In this document: in pieces, positions 23,420-36,752 of the stretch | Position numbering within the stretch: position 1 is the first letter of the stretch | Layout of the letters: every line of letters starts with the position of its first letter | Assembly: GCA_963556255.1 (NCBI GenBank) | Contig: OY744610.1 | Coordinates: 12,955,088-13,019,087, forward strand | Origin: Allolobophora icterica | Lineage: Eukaryota > Annelida > Clitellata > Crassiclitellata > Lumbricidae | DNA length: 64,000 bases | Reading direction: 5' to 3' | Position numbers and translations under genes: made by a program | The notes under the pieces: generated by a model | Told to the model about the DNA's origin: nothing | Databases searched by the model: none | What the model saw: the letters and a program-made list of their open reading frames with translations, nothing else

Positions 23420-23835
23420 GGGTGGAGAGAGTTGCCTGGGTGGTGAAGAAATCATGGAGATACTTGGGCTGGGAATATTGTAGGGAGTTGTAGGTTAGTG
23501 ATAGGATTTTGAAGTGGATTCGCTCTGAGATTTTTTAACCAATGGAGTGATTTAAGGATGGGAGTGATATGATGATGTTTGGGCGTTCCAGTGACTGGCT
23601 AGTGAGTTCTGGATAAGTTTGAGATGCTTGATTTGGGTGGATTAAAGGTCGAGGAAGAGGGAATTGCAGTAATCAAGCTTTGAATGAACAACGGAGGTAG
23701 CAATGGTGGAGGCAGTTTTAAGGTCGAGCATGGGTCGGATGCGGCGGAGATCAAGAATGTGCATGAAGCAGGAGCGCGAGAGGTTGGAGATGTGGTTAAG
23801 AAAAAAGAGGTGTAGATCAAAAGTAATACCACATT
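23420..23835 (-). mobile_element. CR1/L2-like LINE RT-tail fragment
   Basis: Minus-strand frames carry a Ser/Arg-Ser-Cys-Phe-Met-His block, then LKTASTIATSVVHSKLD, then a TGTPKHHHITPILKSLHWLK block. These are the conserved post-RT motifs of CR1/L2-like elements. Frames shift at least twice. Confidence 0.7.
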
Positions 23836-23873
23836 ATCAATAATAATTAAGCGCAATCATTATTTCTGGAAAC

Positions 23874-24275
23874 CAGCGTAGCTAGAGGTGCAGAGGGGTA
23901 CATGTGTCCCCGGGCGCCATGGAAAGAGAACGCCAAAATGAGGGTTAACATAAATAATTTTACTCTTAATTTTGATGCAGTTTTAACTAATTTTTCCCAA
24001 ATAAATTTATAAGATTTAACTTTGCGCCCCAAATATCTCCAGTTATATTCTCGATCATTACTTACAAAACAGTTCTAATGTATGATTTTGGCGCCCTATT
24101 GAGCACTAAGGGGCAACATGCATGTACTATCTGTATTTTCATATTTCATTTCATCAAAATTAAAATTTCCATTCGATTATTTGGAATATGTGAAATAGTA
24201 AAACGAAGGGGAGGTGGTGGGGGCGCCAAATTCATAGCTCGTCCCCGGGCTCAAAATATCCTAGTTACGGCGCTG
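23874..24275. mobile_element. hAT-like MITE
   Basis: The ends CAGCGTAGCTAGAGG and (reverse complement) CAGCGCCGTAACTAGG are imperfect terminal inverted repeats, with CCCGGG/GGCGCC blocks just inside. The flanking 8-mers CTGGAAAC and CTAGAAAC differ by one base, as expected for an old 8-bp hAT target duplication. There is no transposase frame. Confidence 0.7.
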
Positions 24276-24534
24276 CTAGAAACTAGGTCTAAAATGACCT
24301 AAGTCAATTTAAAACTAAGAAACACATTGAAGATTCACGGTTCACTGAATTATGATATTAAAGTTTCATTGCTATTTATAGCAACGAATTACGTAATAAC
24401 TCCAAATGAAACACTACGTTGACCACAGGAAACAACCGAAACAAATATTCCAGATAGTCAAAGTGCCGCCCCCCTCGAGTGGCCGCCCGGTGCGACCGCA
24501 CCCCCCTTGCATTCCCCACACGCCGCCACTGAGT

Positions 24535-24590
24535 ACAAGGCACCAGTTTATTCACGACCGCTGCGTCAAGTCAGAGACGTCCAGTAGAGA
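24535..24590. repeat. Dispersed repeat beside microsatellite (copy 1)
   Basis: GGCACCAGTTTATTCACGAC, CGCTGCGTC and GTCCAG words recur at 45000-45050, again next to a microsatellite. Confidence 0.5.
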
Positions 24591-24614
24591 TCGGAGTCCA
24601 GTTATAATGGAAAC

Positions 24615-24965
<351 letters not shown>

Positions 24966-26040
24966 GAGGATTTGCTAAGGCGGGTTTCGTTGAGGACGGC
25001 AATATAGCGCATTGAAGCATTGGAAATTTACATTTGACATCTTGAAAAGAATTAACATTATAATAGCTAGCATAAAAATCGATCATCCAATCGAGTCTGC
25101 GTTGTTTCCACAGTTTTACACTCATCGCTTGGAAGGATGCTTGGTGCTATTCCGTTATACTCTCTTGTGCTGGGGTCGGTAAATGATTAATCCCGGGTAA
25201 TTGAATTGGCAGTATTATGCAATGCAATGCTTGAATTGTCAAAAATGAATTGACAGGTCGAAAAATTGTTACATGTCCGGATGTCCCAACCAGAATTTCT
25301 TACGCACCTAAAACCGTTATATATGCCAAATTGTATTGGAGGTAGGCCTAGGCCCTACGTGTATTCGATCCTTAGCTGTGTAGAAATTGAATAGTGAAGA
25401 AAACTTATTGAAAAAACTCCTAAGTTCTATTTCAAGAGATATACTCTTCTATCTAAAAAGTGTGATTTTAAAAATACTGAAGTGGTGGTAATGTAAAGTG
25501 AGGAAAAACAAAGCAAGAATTGTTTTCATGAATTAAGCAAATAACATACATTGAACTACTGAAAGCTGAGCTGGGGGTTTAACTTAACTCCCCAATGTAA
25601 TTTTTGAAAATTAACTGGAGTGCTTGAAAAGTGAATGGATGTTGAACCCTCCCAAACTCCGACAATTCAATCTCTGGCGCAATGCATTGAAAATAATATT
25701 ATTGAACTAGGCCCTATAGCGCATTCCAAGAAAGCGTACAAATTGGAAGACAATTCATTCTCATACGAGTGATGTTTGAATGGCTGGATAAGTTATCGTA
25801 ACATGTAGCTGAAGGAGCCGCTCAAGTCCAGGGCTGACACATGCCAATCACACTTAGAGTAAGTTAGTTGACAATCGCCGCAATCGGTTTTTTCTGCCGC
25901 CTTCGTTGTAGAAACGCGACTATACGGGTCCTTCCTGGTTCACCAGTCATTATGGTTCATCAGAAACGACCCCAACAGCTACTTGGTGTTTAGGACAAAT
26001 AAACCCATATGACAGTGTTGATATGGGCTTCATATAAATA
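24966..26040. other. No gene recognised
   Basis: Unremarkable AT-rich sequence. A (TA)n run follows at 26044-26090. Confidence 0.5.
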
Positions 26041-26041
26041 A

Positions 26042-26084
<43 letters not shown>

Positions 26085-26085
26085 T

Positions 26086-26195
26086 ATAAAGTCTAAGTCA
26101 TAGGCTAATATTAGACTCCAATACTAGGAGCTTCAGATCGTTAACTTCCGCAATAAAGAAAACGAATCGCATTGATTATCATGCGGGTAGTCGTA
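26086..26195. repeat. ~110-bp direct repeat, left copy
   Basis: TCTAAGTCATAGGCTAATA, AACTTCCGCAAT and GATGCGGGTAGTC occur in the same order here and at 26752-26866. The two copies bracket the inverted-repeat element between them. Confidence 0.85.
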
Positions 26196-26218
26196 TCCGG
26201 ACACAACTATATATATAT

Positions 26219-26516
26219 GTTACAGGGAATGTGTATTTTCAGGGAATATGTATATTCCCTGAAAATTTCAGGGAATGTGTATATAAATCATTTGAAGATT
26301 TCAGGGAATATGTATATGATTTTCATCGCTAATCCAGCTTCTAGCCTTAGTTACATTTTCATCGCTAATCCAGCTTCTAGCCTTAGTTACATTTTCATCG
26401 CTAATCCAGCTTCTATAGTCTTAGTTATATTTTCATCATAGATCCCGCTTCTATACACATTCCCTGAAATTTTCAGGGAATATACATATTCCCTGAAAAT
26501 ACACATTCCCTGTAAC
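26219..26516. mobile_element. Inverted-repeat MITE with internal tandem repeat
   Basis: 65-base terminal inverted repeats begin GTTACAGGGAATGTGTATTT, and each arm is itself palindromic (CAGGGAATAT...ATTCCCTG). The centre (26317-26450) holds about three copies of a ~36-bp unit with ATCCAGCTTCTAG and TTAGTTACATTTTCATCGCT. That unit is related to the one inside the second piggyBac-like element (46370-46635). Confidence 0.8.
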
Positions 26517-26751
26517 ATATATATACATATATATACATACATATATATACATATATATACATATACATGATATACATACAGAGGCGTCTACACCATAGAA
26601 ACCTTGGAGCAAATGCTCCATCCAAGAAATAGGGGGGAAAGATCTGTCAGTGTGTGTGCCACCATTTTAGGGGGGAAGGAACGGGAAGGGGGGAAGAAGA
26701 GGGAGAAAAGGGACGTTGCTCCAATGACTTAGGGGGGGATAGACATATATA

Positions 26752-26866
26752 TAAATCTAAGTCATAGGCTAATACTAGACTCTAGGCTAATACTAGAAGC
26801 TTCAGCTCGTAAACTTCCGCAATGTAGAAACTGAATCGCATTGATTATGATGCGGGTAGTCAATTT
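26752..26866. repeat. ~110-bp direct repeat, right copy
   Basis: Pairs with 26086-26195. It carries a small internal duplication of AGGCTAATACTAGA. Confidence 0.85.
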
Positions 26867-27299
26867 ACTGAGTATAGAGCCGCTATTGTTTCACTCAGTT
26901 ATTTAGTGCAATACCGATCGATGCTGATGAGCGACTAAGTAAAACATTTGCACAAAATGGCTTCCATAGAGGACATGTAAGCTTAAACAATAACACATTC
27001 AGTTAATAGATAATATATTTCATGGAAGAAGGCAAATTTTTACATTGTACGTTGAGAATAGCAAAACGTTAAGAAGACGACGATTTACAGTTCGAATGAA
27101 CACCATTGGGTCAAAATTAAGTCTAAAATGTATAAGGTAAAATAACTTAAGTTCAAGACGTAAAAAATCCTTTGTCAAAAAACCGACGACCAAGTACGGA
27201 ACTCAAACTTAGTCCAATAAACTCCAACGTGATCGAAATTACTGAGCAAGTTCTGCATTTAGACGAAATAATCTTTTGATGTGACGCAGCTGTCGATCA

Positions 27300-27440
27300 C
27301 CGATCGATATAAGTTTTCAAATTGCTTTTCCACCACAGACCACCTTCTGGTGGAAGGCTGATCTTTTCATGTTGACCTGATTACAGCTTGGTTTTGGTGA
27401 GCCATCGGTTGATAACTTGTGAATTAAACACCGGCGCCAT
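27300..27440 (+). mobile_element. Short decayed LINE fragment
   Basis: Aligns with 15950-16085 (CTTGGTTTTGGTNNGCCATC, TTGCTTTTCCACCA). No frame survives. The surrounding 26870-27300 and 27440-27780 show nothing else recognisable apart from a G run at 27501-27510. Confidence 0.5.
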
Positions 27441-27859
27441 AGAAGTTGCTATTTATTAGCAGAGGCGCGTTTACAGAAAATGAGTCCCTAGGCGCAAACG
27501 GGGGGGGGGGTTCTGAGCGTGTACACTGAGAGTCTTAGACTCTGCCATGGTGGTGTTTAGCCAATCATGTGCAAAAACCCACGAAGTCTCTCTGCAGCAC
27601 TACAAGACAGATTGCGACAAATGACCCATCTCTAACGCAGCTGATAATAGCAGGTTCTGCAGAGAGAGTTCACCTGGTCAGCCATGGATTGTTCTATGTC
27701 CAGGAGCACACATAAGTCGCAGCCCACGAGTTATTGATTCAGTCAGGTTATTGCGACTTATTGATTCTTCATCAATCTTTGAGTGCACCTGGTGTGTGCC
27801 TATAGCCAGCTGTACTGTGTCTTTGTGGAGTTCAAAATAATAGCAACAACGTCCGACGA

Positions 27860-28262
<403 letters not shown>

Positions 28263-29455
28263 CCTATAATTATAATAAAAAGAATGCAATGCAAGGGGAT
28301 CGACTACAATGCGAAGCAAAACAGTACAGACAACGCTCTGCACTGAAGCACATTCTACAAAGTCATACGATGGTTATTCTAAATAACCTTTGAATTTTAT
28401 GACCATAGTCAGGAAAGCCCACAAGACTAGTACATGTTTCACTTCCTCGTTTTACCATCATCAGAAAGAACCGAATTCACTCTGTCGGCTTCTTCAAGGT
28501 AACTTTGGATGACTTATTGCTTTTAAGAAATTATTTGATGCATTAGTGGGTGGGTAGTCATGAATCTCCACATGCTAAGAATTGTGTCTGTTTGAAATGA
28601 AATTCATGTAGGGAGAAATTATACTATCCCATGATACCCTGCTTTCGTCAAGACTTTTGGGGTGAATTAAAAATATCCTACTTGAAAACCTTCTTGGTTA
28701 AAATTGTAAACAAATAATTAAAAATTGTCTTCTCGGTTGTAGTCAGTTGGTGTCGTCTTTAGAGCGAAGTCAGAAGTATTCAAGTCATAAAAGTCGATAT
28801 TAACCATTTCCGTAAAATTAACAGCAACAGAAAATAGCTGCCACTTTGTAGGCGTACGTTTTGTGATGCATTAAGAAAATCTTCCACTTTTAAATCGTCT
28901 AGCCATAACGTCCCTTGGGATAGATTATCGTGCTTAATACAAGGGCATTTATAGCCAAATAGTAACTAATTGTTTTGTTCTTTGGACGAAATTCGCCATG
29001 TTTTAATAGTGACCAGGAAGCACAATATTACATCAGCTTAATGGTTTTTACCATGGCGGGGATTTTCTTATGTAGGCTATTAACAATGCGTCTAAAATAT
29101 CATCAGCTCGCTTGCGTACGCGGAACGAGTCAGATCCCGGATGCGCCAATGCCAGTGGTTGCTGTAGCCTATTATACGGCTCTGACGTCGGGTAATTTCA
29201 TCTAAAAATAGCTTATCTGGAAATGTCGAAAAAGAGGACTGACGATCCGCCCTCAGATACCGAGGAAAGCTCAATTGAATTTTCAAGGGCATTCACTCCA
29301 TTCAGTTAGCGATTTTAATCTAATGACTTCGATAAATCGCAAGGAATGAATTGATGGTCGCTTCAAGTGAAATGGTATTCAAAGTCATTTGAATATATTT
29401 TTGAGCTTAAGTGTACGCAGAGACTAGAGTATATTTTCGTAGATGATGAGACCTG
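28263..29455. other. No gene recognised
   Basis: Short frames only. I see nothing I can name. Confidence 0.5.
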
Positions 29456-29491
29456 TTTTCAACTGGATGTTTTTTTTTTCAACTGGATGTT

Positions 29492-29809
29492 AGCTAATAC
29501 GGCCTGGTGTGCCGAGTGGCTGGCAGCTGGAATTGTCAACCGCTCGCTCGTGGCCTCCGGGAAATGATCTCCCGCGGGGTCAGTGGGTCACACTGAACCG
29601 TTTCAGAACAGGTCAAGGTCGCTGTGCTGCCAATATGGTACGTTGGGGTCAGGCCATCGACCCCCTTTGTAGCTGTGGGGAAATTCAGACAATGGCGCAC
29701 ATCGTAAATGACTGTGTAACAACTCGTTTTCCGGGCGGGATGCCCGCCCTACATGAGGCCGATGAGGCTGCAGTGTTGAGTGGCTACGCGCAAACTGCAA
29801 AAGCTAAAT
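29492..29809 (+). mobile_element. 5'-truncated LINE tail with target duplication
   Basis: A frame reads FRTGQGRCAANMVRWGQAID, then LCSCGEIQTMAHIVNDC, then TRFPGGMPALHEADEAA. This is the Cys/His-containing C-terminal end typical of RTE-like non-LTR retrotransposon proteins. The insert is flanked by AACTGGATGTT at 29481-29491 and 29810-29820, an 11-bp target-site duplication, and a third copy lies at 29461-29471. Confidence 0.75.
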
Positions 29810-30019
29810 AACTGGATGTTTTGATTCAATGGGAAACAAGTGCAATATACAGTGAAAAGTCTTTTACTTTTTTACAATGCATTGTATAGTACGTTGTTTA
29901 GTTTTTTTGCAGTAAAAGGCATTGTTAATTTAAATCCATAATTATACGCTCGCAGTGCTCCAACATGGTCTAATTTGTCATTATAATTATAATATTATTT
30001 TTTATTATAATAATAACTG

Positions 30020-30240
30020 TAGCTTAGGATGCAGAATATCCTGTTAGTCCCTCGGTCCCTCTCCTCAGTTAAACAGCGTATTACCTTCTGACCCCTCTAC
30101 GTGGAATGGGCTCCCGACTTCTTTAAGCTTATTTGCACTAGGCAGTTCACCTGCTTTCTACCGCCTCCTTAAGTCTTCTTTGTTTAACAATTGCTGGAGT
30201 GGGCTTATTGAAGAGGCGCAATATAAATTATCAAAATGAA
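30020..30240 (+). mobile_element. CR1/L2-like LINE 3' end
   Basis: The sequence ends GAGGCGCAATATAAATTATC, the tail shared with other copies, preceded by a decayed VEWAP...LFALG-type block. Confidence 0.55.
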
Positions 30241-30815
30241 TGAACGAATATTCTTTTATTAAATTCAAACTGACAGGTACGCAGCATGCATGATATAGTA
30301 GCAACAGATGGTAACACGTTTAACAGGAATCAAATTTAATTGTATGGCAGCCATGCACGGCGCCCATTTGTCCTACTGCTCATTTTACGGTCGGATAACG
30401 GATAAGGCTGATTCAACCTTATTACTCTCTAAGGGGCGATTGAAACCACAGGCTGATTCAACCTAATTACTCTCTAAGGGGCGATCCAACCCCAGGCTGA
30501 TTCAACCTTATTACTCTCTAAGGGGCGATCCAACCCCAGGCTGATTCAACCTTATTACTCTCTAAGGGGCGATCCAACCCCAGGCTGATTCAACCTTATT
30601 ACTCTCTAAGGGGCGATCCAACCCCAGGCTGATTCAACCTTATTACTCTCTAGGGGGCGATCCAACCCCAGGCTGATTCAACCTTATTACTCTCTAAGGG
30701 GCGATCCAACCCCAGGCTGATTCAACCTTTATGGGGCTAGCGGGTATCGAATCCGCGTCTTTCTGATCTTCGTGCCAGCGTGTTACCATTCAACCATCTC
30801 CCCGCCCGTACTTCA
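30241..30815 (-). mobile_element. tRNA-derived SINE, copy 2, with 44-bp minisatellite
   Basis: Read on the minus strand from about 30808, the head has the A-box-like TGGTTGAATGGTAAC and the B-box GGATTCGATACC within a roughly 72-base tRNA-like unit ending GCTAGCCCC. The body matches the SINE at 9150-9545. Between head and body (about 30407-30720) seven copies of a 44-bp unit (GGCTGATTCAACCTTATTAC...) have been expanded. Confidence 0.7.
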
Positions 30816-31234
30816 GTGATATAGCAAAAATCTCTGACATTTCTGTCTAAGAATTTTCATCTATGTTACACAGGCGTCTAAACAGAGGAGGGCGTCTAAG
30901 GAATTTGACTTTACTGGAAGTAAAAAAATCATAAGCAATTTTTTTTAAGGACAGATACCTTTAAAACTGATGCAGGAGGATGATATTCGTGCGGTTGGTA
31001 ATGTTTTGAATGAGTACTGAAAAATGCACGTGCTAAGTAGACATTGTATGGTTATTAGTTCACTTGCTGGCCACTGCAATAATGATCGAAAAACAGTTAT
31101 TTGTTCGTGATAATTGACAGTTTAGTTAATAATTGGTTATAAAATAATAGTTTAGCTCACAATTAATGTAATGTAGTTGACATCGCGACTTCCAAGTAAA
31201 AAATGTGTTGGGGTATATCACCCCACCTCACCAC
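30816..31234. other. No gene recognised
   Basis: AT-rich sequence without identifiable features. Confidence 0.5.
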
Positions 31235-31860
<626 letters not shown>

Positions 31861-32610
31861 AGCGAAGGAAGAAAGAGATTAATAGGGAAAAAGTTGGTCA
31901 GGCATTCGGTAACTGACGGTCAAGTGGGCAACATCGGAGGGACGACGGAACAGAGCATCTCGTAAACGGATTAACCCAGCATTGTCGTTGGCCGAGGCGA
32001 ATTACAGACTCTATTCAAGTTAGGCCTATGTTAACGTTGTGGCTGTGTAAATGAGCTGTATATATTTGTCTAATAAGCAAAAGAAAAACACAAAAAGACG
32101 TCTCGTTTTCTTCGCAAGATAACAACGACACCCACGTGCTAGGAAAGGTCTAAGTCCCCTGACGTTTAGCCGCCGAACTTTAGCACCCTGAGCCATCAAC
32201 ATACTGGAAGAATAGCAACGACTCATCAATCGTCTTTGCATCCAGTACAGTTTTTATTTTATATACCAATTTTACGCCTCAAGCTGTGGAACTTTTCAAG
32301 TAGACATCATTATTTGAAGAACTAGATGTTACATAATCACCACCTCAGTAGAAATGACTGGGCAGCATTTCATGGCATCATGGTGCATGTCTGTGTAATA
32401 TTTGTCGTTTTATGGTTCACTTATTGACAATGGTGTATTAGGTACACCGTTAAAAAAGTTATTTACATTAAAACCGATATACGAGCAAGAGACTCGTACA
32501 TTAAAGCTTCAGTTTTGATGAAACACTAATTTGACATTGCTTTCCGTTGTAGTTGCTTTCTCAGATTGACTATACAACAAAAGTTTGCCCTAAGTAAAAT
32601 AGCGAGAACA
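31861..32610. other. 5' flank of the CARD/Mab-21 locus
   Basis: No gene recognised. Acceptor-like pyrimidine runs (TTTCCGTTGTAG at about 32552 and TTGCTTTCTCAG at about 32564) just before the first CARD exon suggest an upstream exon might exist, but I cannot place one. Confidence 0.35.
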
Positions 32611-32869
32611 ATGAGTAAAATAACAAACTTTCGAGACTTCCTAAGGGGACGTATAGAACCAGATACAATTTTAGACTGCCTACTGGCAAAAACCATTCTG
32701 TCCAAAGAAGAAGTGGATGAAGTGAAATGCCGATCAACGATCTGGCAAAAAAATGAAAGGCTCTTGGACTACATTATCGGTAAAGACAAAGAGGAGGGAT
32801 TCATCACAGCACTTCGAGACGCAAACCAACAACATTTGGCTAATTAGGCCTACTTACTAAACGACGGAG
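32611..32869 (+). CDS. CARD exon 1 (in-frame stop near its end)
   Basis: From ATG 32611 the frame encodes a caspase-recruitment-type death fold: FRDFLRGRIEPDTILDCLLA, then ILSKEEVDEVKCR, then NERLLDYIIG and a closing ALRDANQQHLA. CARDs mediate homotypic assembly in innate-immune and apoptotic signalling. The frame meets TAG at 32845-32847, giving 78 residues. Beyond the TAG the same frame stays open to a GC-type donor (G|GCAAGT, intron from 32870), and the exon end matches CARD exon 2 in phase 1 if a 6-base TAGGCC insertion is discounted. So this is either a stand-alone small CARD protein or the damaged first exon of a CARD-CARD gene. The true 5' end may lie upstream, as the frame is open back to about 32530 without another ATG. 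Confidence 0.75.
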
Positions 32870-32974
32870 GCAAGTTCAATACATGGTTCAAATAGGTCGT
32901 GTTATTATCGAGTAATAGTTGCAATGTACATGAGTAATGTAATGTAAATGTAAATGTACGCGATTTTCTATAGT

Positions 32975-33215
32975 GACCGTATATGGCCTCGACCCTGCTC
33001 GTTTTTCAATGAATTGATCGGGTGAGATCCTTCACCACCGCCCGTTTGAATGGGTGCCACGCCATTAAAGCTCCCCGTGTTGGGACCGTGCTAGCCCCGG
33101 ATTTAAATCTCTGAAATAAGCCACCTTCGGGAAGCGAACCGCGGTCCGCATGCTCTCTAACACAGAGGCGAATGAGACGCAGCCAACGCTCTTACCAATG
33201 TAGCTGAGTCATAGT
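32975..33215 (-). mobile_element. tRNA-derived SINE in the first intron
   Basis: The minus strand from about 33215 reads CTACATTGGTAAGAGCGTTG (A-box region) and then GCGGTTCGCTTCC (B box), with an insertion-bearing anticodon region. A body of about 150 bases follows. It is a different SINE type from the 9.2 and 30.2 kb copies. Confidence 0.6.
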
Positions 33216-33780
33216 TGCAATGTATGAGTATCAGATGTGATACAGATATTGATTCAGTTATGTATGGGGTTTTGACCTAATGGTGATAGACTGAAAACTC
33301 CTTTAACCTACGAAACTCCTCACCTACAGGACTTTCTCTCGTATTGTAAGCTTAATTTTTCTAGAATATTGAAATCTAAAACCTCAACTCAAAACTGTCT
33401 GAAACGGTTTCATTCTTTCACAGTCATTCCAGCATCAACCATAGCCATTTCCCCATTCAGTAACTCACTGCCCTTCTTGGATTCTTGAGCTTCAGAATTT
33501 TGACCTGGCTTTTTAATAAGCTGGTCTTCCGGACGCTGTATGGCGTTGAGAAATTTCGGCGATGTGTAGGGCCTACTACACATCATTATATGTTGCAGAA
33601 TTACTGAGCATTCGTTTGCTTTTCGTGTAATGATATAGAACTGAAGAAAGTTTGAAAACATATTAATTTGGAAGTAATTTAAGATATTTCTTAAGACGAA
33701 ATCTTCTTTCTTATGTCACTTTGTTTTTAATTAAGCTACCAAACGATTTAACTTTTAAATGTTGTTTATATCCTAAATAG

Positions 33781-34089
33781 TTCGCAGTCGAAATATATCG
33801 GACGATTGGCCATTGGAAGAAAGGCAATTAAAGATAATCGATGTAAATTACGGCTCCTTCAAAGATCTTATCGATATGGGAGGAGGTTTAGTTGACAGAC
33901 TTATGGCTAGAAGAGTAATAAGCCATCGCCAGCATCAACTTATCTGCAGTAAGGCAACTGACTCAGAAAAGAACGAAGTTTTCTTAGATATTTGGAGGCG
34001 TGGAAGCATAGGTGACTATGAAAATGCAATACAGTGTCTTCGCGATTCTAATCAAGATCATATCGCAGAAATCCTAGAGAAAGGTGGCG
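33781..34089 (+). CDS. CARD exon 2
   Basis: A clean phase-1 exon: acceptor TATCCTAAATAG before 33781 and donor G|GTAAGT at 34090. It encodes a second CARD-like six-helix domain, with FKDLIDMGGGLVDRLMARRV, then ISHRQHQLIC, then NEVFLDIWRRGSIGDYENAI and CLRDSNQDHIAEIL. Helix order and spacing match exon 1, with identical or similar residues at LRD.NQ.H.A. Tandem N-terminal CARDs are known from RIG-I-like receptors, but no helicase is seen here. I infer this exon belongs to the same transcript as the next phase-1 exon. Confidence 0.8.
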
Positions 34090-36752
34090 GTAAGTGGACG
34101 TATTTAACCTACTTCAAATTAATCCAGTTAAAAATTAAAGTAATCTGAATTGAACTCAATCCCACACAATACAAGTAAACCCAACAGAATGCAACCCAGT
34201 CAAATATTAATCTAGTAAAATTCAATTACAGCTGTTTTCTAAAGCTATGCCTGCTTTAGCTATGCATCATTTTCCTTTTTGTCTCAACAATCTTGTCTCT
34301 AACAGGGTGTTGCAGCGGTCGACCTGAGTGACCACGAAGCAGACGACTGCAGTTTTAGCTGCTTCGAAAGGCAATGATCGTATGCAGCTCCTGATTAGCC
34401 TCAATTGACTCCTACTATTCTGCTTTTTGGCTTCAAACTAAATTCTCACCTTCGCGTTTTATAGGCCTACGACAATTCTGTCTTTGAAAAGGTTATAAAA
34501 AATACGTGCTCTTTTCGGAGGGAGTCACCACCTTATCTCAACGAACATTGGTATTATTTAATTTCATTTAATAATTTAGGTAATTGATTACAAATTCACC
34601 ACATGCACGATGCCGTATCAGTCAATGACGCAGTTAAGAACTATGAAAGAAAACAGGCGTTCAGACAACAGTATATGTGTACTGTAACCTATTGAGCACG
34701 TCTATGCCAACGCACAGTAGGGTAACAGTAAGAGCTCAGTTTACACGGAGTAGGTGACGATTACACCAAATTGTCAATCAAATTATTGTTAAATATTGGA
34801 ATTTGTCCACTACTACTGTTCTACAGTCAGACGATCTAACCTCTCTGCTACTGATCCTATACTTCCTAATAAATTATTCCTCTGTTGTTATACTAATAAT
34901 AATATCTGGACAAAGGCAGATGAAGATCTAGAAAGAGGACGGACATTTCTCTCCTGAGGTCTAGAACCCGCTTCAAAGTCCTGCGACCTCAAAGAATACA
35001 AAGGCATGTTTATTAGACAATTAGTGTGACAACTAAGTAATAAACCCAAGAACGGAGGAACTACAATGACCTGCTTAAACAATTCTAACCGACTCTAAGT
35101 ATGCTACACAATACAGATATTAGCCAGCAATCACAGAGCAAATTTAGTATAGCATGACAGCTTTAGCAGGGCGTCAAAAGAATTATGAAATCTGGCATCC
35201 ACCCGGGTAAACTTGTCCAAAATATTGGGGGGGGGGTATGGGGTCTGCACCAGAGGTGAAAAAAAGAAGTTTTTAAAGATGAAAATTTTTTTTTCTTTTA
35301 TGGTTTCTGTTGTTTTGGTTATTTGTTTTTAAGATTATCGGATTTCGAACCATAAAAATCATGAAAAATGGCATGAACAAGAGCTCTAACTCAGTTTAAT
35401 TCAGTCGCGATTTCCGAAAATTAAAAATCATTAAATCAATGTTATTAAAATGACTTCTACAAGAATAAGAAATTTATTTTTGAAAAACAAAAAAAAACAG
35501 ATTTTGTGGCTTTTTTTCTTGTATTTTCAAAACCAAAAACCGAAAACACTTTTCACCTCTGGTCTGGACAATTAGCGAGCCTCAGAGGCTTCCGGTTTTA
35601 CGTAAATGCGTATTAAATGGGTGCGTTTTGTTCACATGAAAATATTTTCATATTGAGGATAAAAATAAATCTTTGTTTTCATTATGAATTTCTGAAAGTA
35701 TTTCAGCTCTGTCTCTGTTTTCTGTTTCTGAAGAAATTTATCTATATTGAGACATAATATTTTAATAGGCCCTATTTGAAGAAATTCTCCTCTCCATTTT
35801 GGGGCCTTGCCCCTCCTCAATTAGCACCGGCTGCCCCCCCCCCCGAGTCTACGCCTATGTTGGCATCAACGATATTCGAAATTCCAGAGAAACGAGATTT
35901 ACGAGAGTTCATTCATTAATCGACGATTAGAGCTCAGACAGTGACTATGCCAAAACGATACTCCCCTCGAAGACACATAATAAGCTTATTATATCCAGTG
36001 CAGACGTTAGGCCGAACGACTCTTCCAACGTAACTTCTGAAACGAAAACCTAACTCACTCCGATTCCCTTAACTCTAATTGCAAGACGAACTTTTACTTC
36101 AAATTCGCAACAAAACAGCTAGAAACATTAATCCACGAAGCGTCCCAATAGAAGTTGTCCATTTACTTACATTCGTTCTGCTTTTTCGGACTTCAATTTG
36201 CAGGTGACGTGTTGACTGCGATGAGTCATACGTCGGCTGTTGCCTACAATGAGCATGACCAGGACTGCTCCTGCTTGTGGCATATCATCCCCTTATATAT
36301 GTGCACTGTGCAGACGCCTGATGTCACCCTTTCATGGCGGGAGCAGTTGCTATCCGCTGTCAACAGCTGGATCTATGCTGTTCGCGCCTTCTGAATGAGT
36401 CACACTCCTGTCATATTATCATGCAAATGAAGACTAGGAGTCGCTCCAATAGTACTGAAACTGCGACAAACATTAAGTTCAAGGGCCTTATAATTTGTAC
36501 AATATTATAATAATTTATATTATTTATAATCTTGTTAGTTCCACCGAACGTAAGAGAATTTCAGCCGACCATTAATATAATCTTTTGTCTCCATTATGGC
36601 CTTTTTCAGTCTTTTTTCTTTAAATCTTCAACTGTTGATGAACCACCATTCGTTTGTAGAGACCGTCTAAAATGAGTTTAAGTTTAAAACTATTGAATTA
36701 TTTTATAACGCATCGGGTGTTACCCAATTTGTTGTGTATGGTTGAATTTCAG
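34090..36752. other. Presumed intron between CARD2 and the TRADD-N-like exon
   Basis: Mostly unrecognised AT-rich sequence with a MITE at 35250-35562. An 80-codon frame at 36155-36394 has no family resemblance. Confidence 0.5.
35250..35562. mobile_element. Short MITE, CCAGAGGTGAAAA termini
   Basis: Perfect 13-base inverted ends, CCAGAGGTGAAAA and TTTTCACCTCTGG, around an A/T-rich core with long A and T runs. The flanks TCTGCA and TCTGGA may be a short target duplication with one mismatch. Confidence 0.6.

Noticed and set aside
26580..26750. Possible hAT-like element (CAGAGGCGTCTACACC...)
   Set aside because: The start looks like an hAT end, but I could not find a convincing opposite terminus or target duplication.
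36155..36394. 80-codon frame after a possible acceptor in the CARD-gene intron
   Set aside because: Out of keeping with the phase-1 exon pattern, and no domain resemblance.
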